DNA from: JAZGDL01 sp036477795 | Lineage (GTDB): Bacteria; Planctomycetota; Phycisphaerae; UBA1845 | Length of the DNA: 8,244 nt | Assembly: GCA_036477795.1 (NCBI GenBank) | Contig: JAZGDL010000245.1 | Location: 1 to 8,244, forward strand | Reading direction: 5' to 3' | Shown: positions 1-5,884 of the stretch, piece after piece | Layout of the letters: the number at the start of each line of letters is the position of its first letter | How positions within the stretch are numbered: the stretch's first letter is position 1 | Translations under genes and position numbers: made by a program | Notes under the pieces: model-generated | Databases searched by the model: none | What the model saw: the letters and a program-made list of their open reading frames with translations, nothing else | Told to the model about the DNA's origin: nothing

Positions 1-35
1 GATCTGCTACAATAACGGCGCTTCAGGAAACTGAG

Positions 36-587
36 ATGGGTACCCGGACGCTGATAACTTCGCAGGAATTCGAGACGATCTGCAACCAGCTCGGCCCGTG
101 CGAGTTGGTTCGCGGGGAGGTGGTGGCATTGTCACCAGGCGGCTTCAAACACGGTAGGATCACCGTACAGGTCACCATGGTCATTGGGCGGTGGGCCCAG
201 CAGACGAGGCTCGGACGGGTTATCGCGGGTGACGCCAGCGTCATCGTTGAGTCCGACCCGGATACGGTCAGGGGTGCGGACGTCGCATACATTTCCTACC
301 AGCGCCTCCCGCGTGAAGCCGAACCCAGCGGGTTCTGTGCTACGCCGCCGGAACTGGTCGTCGAAGTTATGGGCAAAGGTCAGGGTTGGCGGGAGATCGT
401 CCAAAAGGCGGGTGAATACTTGCGCATGGGGGTGGACCGCGTCTGGGTGATCGACCCGCAGTCGCAGAGTATTCATATCCTGCGTCCCGACGCCGGGCCA
501 ACGGCGCTGTCCAAAGGTCAGACCCTCACCGACGAGTCCATCCTCCCCGGCTTCTCCTGCCTGATCGACGAGTTCTTCGCCGATTGA
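36..587 (+). CDS. Uma2-family (DUF820) PD-(D/E)XK nuclease-like protein
   Basis: The 183-residue product has the layout of the Uma2 family, which adopts a restriction-endonuclease-like PD-(D/E)XK fold and is greatly expanded in cyanobacteria and planctomycetes. An N-terminal stretch (E23-LVRGEVVALSPGG) leads to GADVAYIS with acidic D82. Then comes the diagnostic core PPELVVEVM with E110, followed by K124 and the YLRMGVDRVWVIDP segment at about 128-141. D82, E110 and K124 are the likely metal and catalytic residues (inferred from family pattern). The length is normal for the family. The ATG at 36 is preceded by AGGAAA at 25-30 with a 5-base spacer, so this start is well supported. The family's biological role is unsettled; nuclease activity is predicted from the fold only. 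The 3' end abuts the remnant of an opposing small gene. The family call is confident; activity and target are unknown. Confidence 0.9.
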   Translation: MGTRTLITSQEFETICNQLGPCELVRGEVVALSPGGFKHGRITVQVTMVIGRWAQQTRLGRVIAGDASVIVESDPDTVRGADVAYISYQRLPREAEPSGFCATPPELVVEVMGKGQGWREIVQKAGEYLRMGVDRVWVIDPQSQSIHILRPDAGPTALSKGQTLTDESILPGFSCLIDEFFAD

Positions 588-693
588 TCCACCGCCCCAA
601 GTCGAGGGCGTCGTTGGTCTGCGGGTCTTCCACCAACACCCATTCCGACTCAAATTGCGATTCGATTTCTGCAATGGTCAGTACATCGCTCAT
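526..693 (-). pseudogene. 3'-truncated small conserved protein, minus strand, running into the Uma2 gene
   Basis: Reading leftward from the ATG at 693, the frame begins MSDVLTIAEIESQFESEWVL and continues through VEDPQTNDALD. The start has a good ribosome site: GAGAGGGA, complementary to about 701-708. I recall small proteins of cyanobacteria and planctomycetes that begin this way and go on with a segment resembling GKVLWHSKDRDEVYRKA; this is memory, not a search. Here the protein-like part stops at about residue 33 (near base 595). The frame then runs on as Arg-rich sequence (RWINRRRTRRS...) that is simply antisense to the 3' end of the Uma2 gene, ending at 526 for 55 codons in all. The best reading is a gene whose 3' part was lost by a junction immediately beyond the Uma2 stop codon. 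A genuine short overlapping protein cannot be excluded. Confidence 0.55.
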
Positions 694-739
694 AGATTCG
701 TCCCTCTCGAAAAAACCACAGTGGCATGCCGACGACCTA

Positions 740-768
740 TCAACATTCGCAGAACGAAAGACTATACT
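740..768 (+). promoter_or_regulatory. Candidate sigma70-type promoter for the ABC operon
   Basis: TCAACA at 740-745 (4 of 6 matches to TTGACA) and TATACT at 763-768 (5 of 6 matches to TATAAT) are separated by 17 bases. If used, transcription would begin around 774-776, leaving only about 6 bases before the ATG at 781. That would explain why no clear Shine-Dalgarno sequence precedes this start. The same site reads TATAGT on the opposite strand, so it could also serve as a -10 for the truncated minus-strand gene. This is consensus matching only. Confidence 0.4.
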
Positions 769-780
769 ACTATTGAGCAC

Positions 781-1755
781 ATGGTTCATCAAGAGAAGAC
801 CACCACGGTTACGGCGGTCCACGAGCCGCTGGTTGTAGCCGACCGCGTTCGCGTGGAGTTCGGCGACCTGGTGGCGGTGCGCGATGTTTCGCTGGCGTTG
901 AGGCCCGGAGATCTACTGGGACTCATCGGCCCCAACGGCGCGGGAAAGACCACGCTGATGCGGGCCATGGCCGGGCTTCAGCCGCCCACCTCGGGCCTCA
1001 CCACGGTCATGGGGCGAGATGTGTTCGGTAACGATCCCGAGGCTCGCCGTCACGTTGGAATGGCCCCTGACATCCCCATGCTCTACGAGGACATCACCAT
1101 TGATCGGTTTCTCACTTTCATCGCCCTGGCCTACGGTCTGCCCGGCGACATTGCGGCTGAGCGCATCGACTTCTGGCTGGAACAGCTCTGGCTGGTTGAA
1201 AAACGACAGGAGAAAATCGCCAACCTGTCGCGCGGCATGCGACAGCGTGTCACCATCGCCCGCACCCTGGTTCCCAATCCGACGGTCATCCTGCTCGACG
1301 AGCCCTCCGGCGGACTGGACCCCGCCGGGCGCGTTCAGCTCCGCAAGGTTCTCGCCAGCCTTCGCGACCAGGGCAAAGCCCTGATCGTCTCCTCCCACAT
1401 TTTGGCGGACCTGGAAGAGTACTGCACCCACGTCGCCATCATCGAACAGGGCAGCATTCTCCGTTTCGGCACCGTGAGTGAGATGCACGACCGGGCAGCA
1501 GGCCGACGCCGCTATCGGCTCACATTGGCCCGGGAGGATCACAGGCTGGCGTCCATCCTGGCGCAGATCGAAGCGGCGTCCGGCGTGGAACATGCCGACG
1601 GCCAATGGACGCTGGAATTTGACGAAGGGCCGCAGCCGGCCGCTGAACTGCTCAAAACACTCATCGATCAGGGCGTGCCGGTGGCGTCGTTCGCGGCCGT
1701 CGGGGACGATCTGGAGCAGATGTACCTGCAAAGCGGCGTCAAGCAGGTGGATTGA
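781..1755 (+). CDS. ABC transporter ATP-binding protein (ABC-2 exporter type)
   Basis: This 324-residue ATPase would power the membrane permease encoded directly downstream. Its nucleotide-binding domain is complete. Walker A is GPNGAGKT (50-57), the Q-loop region reads GMAPDIPMLYEDIT (Asp replaces the usual Gln, as I recall in this subfamily), and the signature is LSRGMRQR (149-156). Walker B is VILLDEP (169-175), the D-loop is GGLDP, and the switch histidine is H206 in SSHIL. A roughly 90-residue C-terminal extension after about 235 (RRYRLTLAREDHRLASIL to the end) is usual in ABC-2 export ATPases. An upstream TTG at 655 would add 42 residues, but that stretch overlaps the opposing gene start and does not look like family sequence, so the ATG at 781 is preferred. 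The stop lies 2 bases before the permease ATG, indicating translational coupling. The substrate is unknown. Confidence 0.93.
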   Translation: MVHQEKTTTVTAVHEPLVVADRVRVEFGDLVAVRDVSLALRPGDLLGLIGPNGAGKTTLMRAMAGLQPPTSGLTTVMGRDVFGNDPEARRHVGMAPDIPMLYEDITIDRFLTFIALAYGLPGDIAAERIDFWLEQLWLVEKRQEKIANLSRGMRQRVTIARTLVPNPTVILLDEPSGGLDPAGRVQLRKVLASLRDQGKALIVSSHILADLEEYCTHVAIIEQGSILRFGTVSEMHDRAAGRRRYRLTLAREDHRLASILAQIEAASGVEHADGQWTLEFDEGPQPAAELLKTLIDQGVPVASFAAVGDDLEQMYLQSGVKQVD

Positions 1756-1757
1756 TC

Positions 1758-3218
1758 ATGCCAAGCATACCCTACACGCCCAACGCCTATTGGTGGTTGC
1801 AGATGCACCTGCTGGGCGGTCCCGTGCGGCTTATCTCGTTCAGCGTGATCTACACCACTCTTCTCGCCGGCGCCGTCATCGGCGGGCGCTATCTGTTTCG
1901 CGGGGTGCCCATAACCAATTATTGCGACCAAGCCCTGATTGTCCTCACCGTGATTCAGGTGCTGCTCATCATTCTGGGCGGCGGCAACGCCGTCTTTCGG
2001 GCGCTGACCCGCGACATGAATACCAGGATGCTGGAGTCGCATCGCATGACGCCTTCAAGCAGCGCCGCGGTGATTCTCGGGTACATGGTCGGGGCCAATC
2101 TGCAAATCCTGATGATGTACGCCGTCGGCATCGTTGCCGGCGCCGTGCTGATACGCTGGGGAACGGTGGGCACGGCGCACTGGCTGGCGGGCAACGTTTA
2201 CATGTTGATCGTCGCCCCCATGGTGTGGGCAGTTACGGTCATGCTGGGCATCGGTCGTGCCAAGCCGGTCAATCCCAACACCATCCTGTTCATCATGCTG
2301 TTGTTGTCGATGGGCCTGATCTCGATTCCCGGGTTGGGCCTGTTGACCGGCATCTATGCCGGCTATGCCGGTGTGCTTCTGATGACCGGGCAAGTCGTCG
2401 TGCCGCCGCCCTATGCCGCCGTTCTGGCCTTGGTGTGCTTGGGCATGACCGTGATCTGGACGCGGGCGGCCATGCGCAAGCTCCGCCGGCCCGATCTTCC
2501 CGCCTTCGGAACGATTCGTGCTTTAGGACTGTTTATCATCTGGCTCATCGCCGGCGCTGGGGCCTTACTGCTTTTTGCCAAGATCCCGGCATTTCAGGAC
2601 GTGATCGCCATGGGTCCCGGTTCCGATCCCTATTTCCTGGCAACCTGCGTAACGGTCAACGGTATAGCCTCGTTGGTCTTCGCTATTCTGCCGATCAGCG
2701 CCGCAGCCCACGGACGCTGTCGCCTGCAGCGCCGGACCGGCGGCCACAAGTCTCGACTCTTCCAGCGCCACACCGGTGTACCGGTGCTGTGTGCGGCACT
2801 GGTGTCGGCTTTTTCCGTGCCGTTTGTCCGCCAAGCTTCGTGGGACTCGATGGTGTGGATGTTTGTGGCTTTGTGGGCATCGTTCGTTACGCTGGAAGGC
2901 CTGTTGATCAGCCGCCACGCCCGCAACCGCCGCGCCTTGTTGCTTCTCGTTATCTACATGATCGTGTTCTGGGGCGTCCCGCCAATGGCGGACCTGTGGT
3001 ATGGCGAGTTGGTCGCCTCGCGGAGCTTCTACCAGACGGCGCCGCCCTGCTCCGTTCTCTTTGGATTCTCGCCGGCGGGGACCGTGGCCAAGCTGTTTTT
3101 CCCGGCCGAACTCGATTTCGACGCCCGCTACGGCGTTGCCTTCCAGATTATGGTCGCTGCCATCACCGGACTCCTGGGCCTGCGGGCACTCCAACGACTT
3201 CGCGCCCGAGATTCCTAG
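1758..3218 (+). CDS. ABC-2-type transporter permease, about 12 membrane segments
   Basis: The 486-residue product is strongly hydrophobic, with about 12 predicted membrane segments. They centre near residues 23-42, 58-75, 103-132, 146-165, 176-206, 217-235, 254-274, 292-315, 341-357, 364-384, 393-410 and 460-478. A cytoplasmic stretch after segment 2 contains TRDMNTRMLESHRMTPSSSA. The ESHR..P element, placed between the first membrane hairpin and the next helix, recalls the coupling region of ABC-2 permeases related to gliding or nitrous-oxide-type exporters (family inference from memory). A basic loop at 319-338 (RCRLQRRTGGHKSRLFQRH) divides the protein into two halves. The ATG at 1758 has AGGTGG at 1744-1749 with an 8-base spacer and follows the ATPase stop by 2 bases. 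An in-frame TTG at 1752 overlaps that stop and is less likely. The pair should form an exporter; the cargo cannot be told from sequence. Confidence 0.85.
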   Translation: MPSIPYTPNAYWWLQMHLLGGPVRLISFSVIYTTLLAGAVIGGRYLFRGVPITNYCDQALIVLTVIQVLLIILGGGNAVFRALTRDMNTRMLESHRMTPSSSAAVILGYMVGANLQILMMYAVGIVAGAVLIRWGTVGTAHWLAGNVYMLIVAPMVWAVTVMLGIGRAKPVNPNTILFIMLLLSMGLISIPGLGLLTGIYAGYAGVLLMTGQVVVPPPYAAVLALVCLGMTVIWTRAAMRKLRRPDLPAFGTIRALGLFIIWLIAGAGALLLFAKIPAFQDVIAMGPGSDPYFLATCVTVNGIASLVFAILPISAAAHGRCRLQRRTGGHKSRLFQRHTGVPVLCAALVSAFSVPFVRQASWDSMVWMFVALWASFVTLEGLLISRHARNRRALLLLVIYMIVFWGVPPMADLWYGELVASRSFYQTAPPCSVLFGFSPAGTVAKLFFPAELDFDARYGVAFQIMVAAITGLLGLRALQRLRARDS

Positions 3219-3248
3219 TTGACGTAACATATTTACTATAAATAGATT
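3219..3248 (+). promoter_or_regulatory. Weak candidate promoter upstream of the beta-repeat exported protein
   Basis: Directly after the permease stop, TTGACG (3219-3224) is followed 18 bases later by TAGATT (3243-3248), inside an unusually A+T-rich stretch (3226-3250) for this DNA. The -10 match is only 4 of 6. It would give a leader of about 110 bases. No terminator with a T-run was found between the permease and this point. Confidence 0.25.
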
Positions 3249-3294
3249 ATGGTCATTCAGGGCCAGTCCTGCTTTTCGTTGCTAACCGAGATAG

Positions 3295-3308
3295 TTGACC
3301 GGTGTCAA
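3295..3308. promoter_or_regulatory. 14-bp dyad, possible operator
   Basis: The arms TTGAC and GTCAA are perfect inverted repeats around a CGGT centre, 57 bases upstream of the ATG at 3366. The size and placement suit a repressor or activator half-site pair, but 5-bp arms arise easily by chance and no matching dyad was seen at the other promoters here. Confidence 0.2.
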
Positions 3309-3365
3309 ATACATCGAATGGTTTGTGGATTGCTTGCGTTGGACTCCGAAACTGAGGGCTGACCA

Positions 3366-3926
3366 ATGAAGGACGAACGACAGAATCGATCGATGTGTGG
3401 GATGTTGGCGACGGCGTTGGTTGTGGGCGCGGGCGTGCTGGCCATGCCGGGCGATGCCCGGGCCGGGGACTGGTCGTTCCATATCGGCGTAAACCGTTAT
3501 GACACGCCTTATGTTCGCACGGTGGTGACCCGCCCGGCCTATGAGATTCGCACTCGGCGGGTGTGGGTGGAGCCGGAGTACGTCGAGCGGGTAGTGGCGG
3601 TTGAAATCCCGGCTGTGGTTCGGAGCCGCGAAATCCCGGTCTATGATCGTTACGGCAATATCACGGAGTATCGTATCGTTCGCGAGGTCATCGAGCCGGC
3701 GCGGGTCGAATATCAAACGCGGCGTGTGCTGGTCCGTCGCGGCTACTACAGAACGGTGAGAGAGCGCGTCCATCTGAGACCTGCGGTCCGGACCGCGTCC
3801 TACCTCCGCCACACCGCTCCGTTGATCAGCGTCGGATTCGGGCACCATAGACACAAGAGACATCACCACCGTGGCTACGGCGGCCGGCACCACCGCGGCG
3901 GTCTTCGCGTGTCCTTCGGGCACTGA
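3366..3926 (+). CDS. Exported beta-repeat protein with His-rich C-terminal tail
   Basis: The function is not recognised. The 186-residue product has a signal peptide: a charged start, a hydrophobic core at 13-26 (MLATALVVGAGVLA), and a likely cleavage after ARA at residue 33. The mature part is rich in Arg, Val, Glu and Tyr in alternating patterns suggesting extended beta strands. A degenerate repeat is visible: PAYEIRTRRVWVEPEY starting at 57 matches PARVEYQTRRVLVRRGYY starting at 111. This resembles planctomycete exported hypothetical proteins with V-rich TRRVWVEP-type repeats (recalled pattern). The last 27 residues (160-186) hold nine histidines with Gly and Arg, suggesting metal or anionic-surface binding. 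The ATG at 3366 has GAGGG at 3354-3358 with a 7-base spacer. A Cys/His-rich lipoprotein gene follows 132 bases downstream on the same strand, which makes joint envelope metal binding conceivable. Confidence 0.75.
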   Translation: MKDERQNRSMCGMLATALVVGAGVLAMPGDARAGDWSFHIGVNRYDTPYVRTVVTRPAYEIRTRRVWVEPEYVERVVAVEIPAVVRSREIPVYDRYGNITEYRIVREVIEPARVEYQTRRVLVRRGYYRTVRERVHLRPAVRTASYLRHTAPLISVGFGHHRHKRHHHRGYGGRHHRGGLRVSFGH

Positions 3927-3949
3927 CCGTACTGGTGGGATAGCGGATC

Positions 3950-3966
3950 AGTTGTTCGCAACAACT
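3950..3966 (+). other. Perfect 7-bp stem-loop between the two exported-protein genes
   Basis: AGTTGTT at 3950-3956 pairs perfectly with AACAACT at 3960-3966 across a CGC loop, 24 bases after the stop of the His-tailed protein. The stem is A/U-rich and followed by only two further T residues before CAGG, so it is a poor intrinsic terminator. It could be an operator or an mRNA-stability hairpin. Confidence 0.35.
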
Positions 3967-3991
3967 TTCAGGTGTAGGATCGGTAGGAGCG

Positions 3992-4014
3992 CCCCGTTGC
4001 CCGAAGGCACGGGG
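3992..4014 (+). other. GC-rich hairpin in the leader of the Cys/His lipoprotein gene
   Basis: CCCCGT-T-GCC at 3992-4001 pairs with GGC-ACGGGG at 4006-4014 across a CGAA loop. This gives a 9-bp stem with a single bulged T. It ends 44 bases before the ATG at 4059. No T-tract follows (the next bases are GGCCGGCC), so it is more likely a structured leader or attenuator-like element than a terminator. Confidence 0.35.
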
Positions 4015-4058
4015 GGCCGGCCCGCTTGGACGGTTTCACACGATCCGGAGTGAAGCGT

Positions 4059-4547
4059 ATGAGAACGAAGCTATTTTTCGCCGGCCTGATGGTGGGCGGA
4101 TGCGCGTTGATTTCGTGCGTGACAACCGGCTGTAAGCGTGTCTCGATCAGCTATCACGATCACCAGCCGGCCCACCGGCATGTCTGGGTGTCGAAGTACT
4201 GTCGCGACTGCGACGGCCAGTGCCGCTATTGCCGGGGATGTGGGCGCTACCGGCACAAGACCATTCACGTGGGCATCGAAGACGGACACAAACACCACTG
4301 GAAGCTCCGGTGGTGCGATGACTGCGGCGCCAAGTGCCGCTACTGCAAAGGCTGCCAGGAGATTCGGCACGCTACGGTCCGGGTGCACGTCGAGAAGCCG
4401 GCTCACCAGCACGAATGGGTGCTGAAAACCTGCAAGCAGTGCCGACGGGAGTGCCGGTTCTGCTCCGGCTGCCGAAAGGTTATCCATGCAGTGGTGTCCA
4501 AGGCGCCTGCGAAGAAAAAAAAGAGATCGCGCTCACCACGCCGGTAG
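4059..4547 (+). CDS. Putative lipoprotein with three tandem Cys/His metal-binding-like modules
   Basis: I do not recognise this 162-residue protein. It starts with a basic and hydrophobic signal sequence. A lipobox-like L17-I18-S19-C20 suggests lipidation at C20 (C25, after TTG, is an alternative). Residues 39-143 are three near-identical modules of 38-39 residues starting at H39, H77 and H116. Each has HxHxW, four residues, CxxCxxxCRxCxGC, four residues, then His. The Cys positions are 48/51/55/58/61, 86/89/93/96/99 and 125/128/132/135/138, with closing H66, H104 and H143. Five Cys and three His per unit point to zinc or another soft metal (inference). CxxC is never followed by His, so c-type heme is unlikely. 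The tail is basic (KKKKRSRSPRR). The ATG at 4059 has GGAGTGA at 4046-4052; the in-frame TTG at 4026 lacks a site and would precede the signal sequence. A Cys-rich zinc-ribbon-like protein outside the cytoplasm is unusual. Confidence 0.75.
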   Translation: MRTKLFFAGLMVGGCALISCVTTGCKRVSISYHDHQPAHRHVWVSKYCRDCDGQCRYCRGCGRYRHKTIHVGIEDGHKHHWKLRWCDDCGAKCRYCKGCQEIRHATVRVHVEKPAHQHEWVLKTCKQCRRECRFCSGCRKVIHAVVSKAPAKKKKRSRSPRR

Positions 4548-4586
4548 CTTGTCGGGCAGACGACTGTTTGAACCAATTACGGTGGG

Positions 4587-4639
4587 AAGGGACGAAGGGG
4601 GAGAAAAAAGGTACTAAAGGACGGAGGGACGCAGGGGAG
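4587..4639 (+). repeat. Degenerate octamer repeat, consensus AAGGGACG
   Basis: AAGGGACG (4587-4594) and AAGGGGGA (4595-4602) are followed by a short A-rich interruption. Four abutting 8-mers follow: AAGGTACT, AAAGGACG, GAGGGACG and CAGGGGAG (4608-4639). The strand is almost pure purine. This lies in the 231-bp gap between the Cys/His lipoprotein and the C-anchored acidic protein; no coding frame there looks real. Confidence 0.6.
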
Positions 4640-4642
4640 TCG

Positions 4643-4684
4643 TCAATCCGCAATCGTCAATCGTCAATCCCCAATCCGCAATCG
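4643..4684 (+). repeat. Six tandem heptamers, consensus NCAATCS
   Basis: Exactly six contiguous 7-mers occur: TCAATCC, GCAATCG, TCAATCG, TCAATCC, CCAATCC and GCAATCG. Only the first and last positions vary; CAATC is invariant. They begin 3 bases after the octamer tract. Heptanucleotide tandem repeats of this style (STRR sequences) are known from intergenic DNA of filamentous cyanobacteria; this one is similar in kind, and origin by replication slippage is inferred. Confidence 0.8.
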
Positions 4685-4778
4685 AGCGGGGGTAGCCGGC
4701 GACGGCGGATTGTGCGATGCTATGGGTCCCGCGGCACTTGCCGCCGCGAGGAGAACAAGAAACAAGGAGGATTAGGCG

Positions 4779-5342
4779 ATGCGCGGTGCTGTGGTTGTTC
4801 CAATATGGGTCCTGGCACTCGGTCTTCACACGACGCAGGGGCAGATCGTGGACGACTGGCTGGTCTTCTCCGATGCGGAGTCGACGTCGGTGTGCGATGT
4901 GGTGAACGCCCTGAACAGCGAGTTGGTGGTACTCACCTTGAGCAGCCAACTGGCGCTGATCAGCGGCACCGACACGATTCTGCTGGACACCTTCGTCGAC
5001 CTCGACGACGCGGTGTTCTTTGAAGGGTCACCGGCTGGATTCATCGAGTTTGCGGAGGACGGCGACGGTTTTCGGACGCTGTGGTGGCTGACGCTGGACG
5101 GGCGAGTCGTGGAGTTGGATCCGTTCGACGCCGAGCCGTTGGCCAGCAACAGTGTGCCCGCCGACTTTATAGACGTGCCCTGTGACGCGTGCGCGTTTAT
5201 CGACAATCCCCCAGCCGACATTTGCCCGGAATCTCCACCGCTGAACATCATTGAAATCTGCGGAATAGGCTTGGGCAGCAATCTGTTCTTAGCCATGGCG
5301 TTTTGCGGATTTCTGGGTCTGCGGTCAGTGCGACGGTGGTAG
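4779..5342 (+). CDS. Exported acidic protein with C-terminal membrane anchor/sorting-like tail
   Basis: The function is not recognised. The 187-residue product has a short signal peptide (hydrophobic 5-16, probable cleavage near TQG at 19-21). The mature domain is strongly acidic (for example DLDDAVFFEG at 74-83, EDGDG at 93-97). It contains VNALNSELVVLTLSSQLALISGTD and LWWLTLDGRVVELDPFD, short strand-turn stretches of beta-sheet type. A Cys pair CDAC sits at 135-138. The C-terminus has CGIG at 161-164, a hydrophobic stretch at 165-181, then RSVRRW. A short motif, membrane helix and arginines at the end is the arrangement of PEP-CTERM/exosortase-type sorting tails, although no PEP motif is present, so a plain C-terminal anchor is equally possible. 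The start is certain: AAGGAGG at 4764-4770 with an 8-base spacer. It stands alone, preceded by the repeat tract and followed by a convergent operon. Confidence 0.75.
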   Translation: MRGAVVVPIWVLALGLHTTQGQIVDDWLVFSDAESTSVCDVVNALNSELVVLTLSSQLALISGTDTILLDTFVDLDDAVFFEGSPAGFIEFAEDGDGFRTLWWLTLDGRVVELDPFDAEPLASNSVPADFIDVPCDACAFIDNPPADICPESPPLNIIEICGIGLGSNLFLAMAFCGFLGLRSVRRW

Positions 5343-5461
5343 GGAATTCGTTGGCCAGTAACCGGAGGAAACGTATCTTCCTGATAGGTCTTGTTTTGAG
5401 CCGACTGGACCCGCGAAGCAATGGGAAAGCGGGCGGTACACGTCGCAATGTCCCGGTGTCC

Positions 5462-5884
5462 TTACTGTTCCGGCTGAAAAGAAACGCCGCGGTCGGCGAG
5501 TTCGTCTCTTACCATTGCCACGAGCGCTCGCGCCTGTTCCAGAGCAGCGCCGGCGTCCGACTCGCTTGCTTCGGCCCAGTCTCCCGGATAGCGGGCCTGC
5601 ACCGCCCATTCGGAGAGTTCTGCGAGATCGTCGTATTCGGTCTTGACCCGCCACCCCCAGGGTATGAGATTGCGCAGGGCGTCGAGATCGTGGGTCTTGG
5701 GAAAATCGATCTGGAGAAACACGAGAATAGCCTTGAGCGATTTTTCTGCCGCCTGCTGGGCCAACCAGCAAACGTGGCGCGGGGCGCAAAACTCTTGGCT
5801 CAGGAGCGTTTCGGACGCCGACAGATCCTCGGTTGCATGGCGGAACCACTGAAGGGCTGCTGTGCGACGCTCAGCGGCGTTCAT
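5462..5884 (-). CDS. HEPN-domain protein, partner of an MNT nucleotidyltransferase
   Basis: The 140-residue protein matches the HEPN (PF05168) pattern. It has an N-terminal helix (ALQWFRHATEDLSASETLL), then VCWLAQQAAEKSLKAILVF at about 38-56, KTHDLDALRNL, and the AVQARYP turn followed by a helix (ALEQARALVAMVRDEL). In MNT-HEPN pairs of the HepT/MntA type, the HEPN protein is an RNase toxin using an RX4-6H motif and the MNT enzyme silences it. I find no RX4-6H spacing here, so RNase activity is doubtful and a non-catalytic or substrate-binding HEPN is possible. The ATG at 5884 lies within the last codons of the MNT gene (14-bp overlap), indicating translational coupling. An upstream in-frame start at 5941 would overlap the MNT gene by 71 bases and is disfavoured. 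Confidence 0.85.
   Translation of the reverse strand: MNAAERRTAALQWFRHATEDLSASETLLSQEFCAPRHVCWLAQQAAEKSLKAILVFLQIDFPKTHDLDALRNLIPWGWRVKTEYDDLAELSEWAVQARYPGDWAEASESDAGAALEQARALVAMVRDELADRGVSFQPEQ

Noticed and set aside
655..780. N-terminal extension of the ABC ATPase from TTG 655
   Set aside because: The extra 42 residues do not look like ATPase sequence, overlap the opposing gene's start and ribosome site, and the ATG at 781 gives a normal-length protein.
913..1731. 272-codon minus-strand frame
   Set aside because: Antisense shadow of the ABC ATPase; no domain-like pattern or ribosome site.
1478..3241. 587-codon plus-strand frame across the ABC genes
   Set aside because: It is a high-GC shadow rich in Arg, His and Ser, out of frame with the clear ATPase and permease.
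4138..4487. c-type cytochrome reading of the Cys-rich lipoprotein
   Set aside because: None of the CxxC pairs is followed by His, so heme attachment sites are absent.
4643..4684. CRISPR array
   Set aside because: Units are 7 bases with no spacers; this is a tandem microsatellite-like repeat.
4334..5023. 229-codon plus-strand frame through the repeat tract
   Set aside because: Overlaps the Cys/His lipoprotein and the C-anchored protein out of frame; low-complexity composition through the repeats.
5410..5433. Terminator hairpin between the convergent genes (CCCGC...GCGGG)
   Set aside because: Only 5 bp of stem with a 14-base loop and no T-run.
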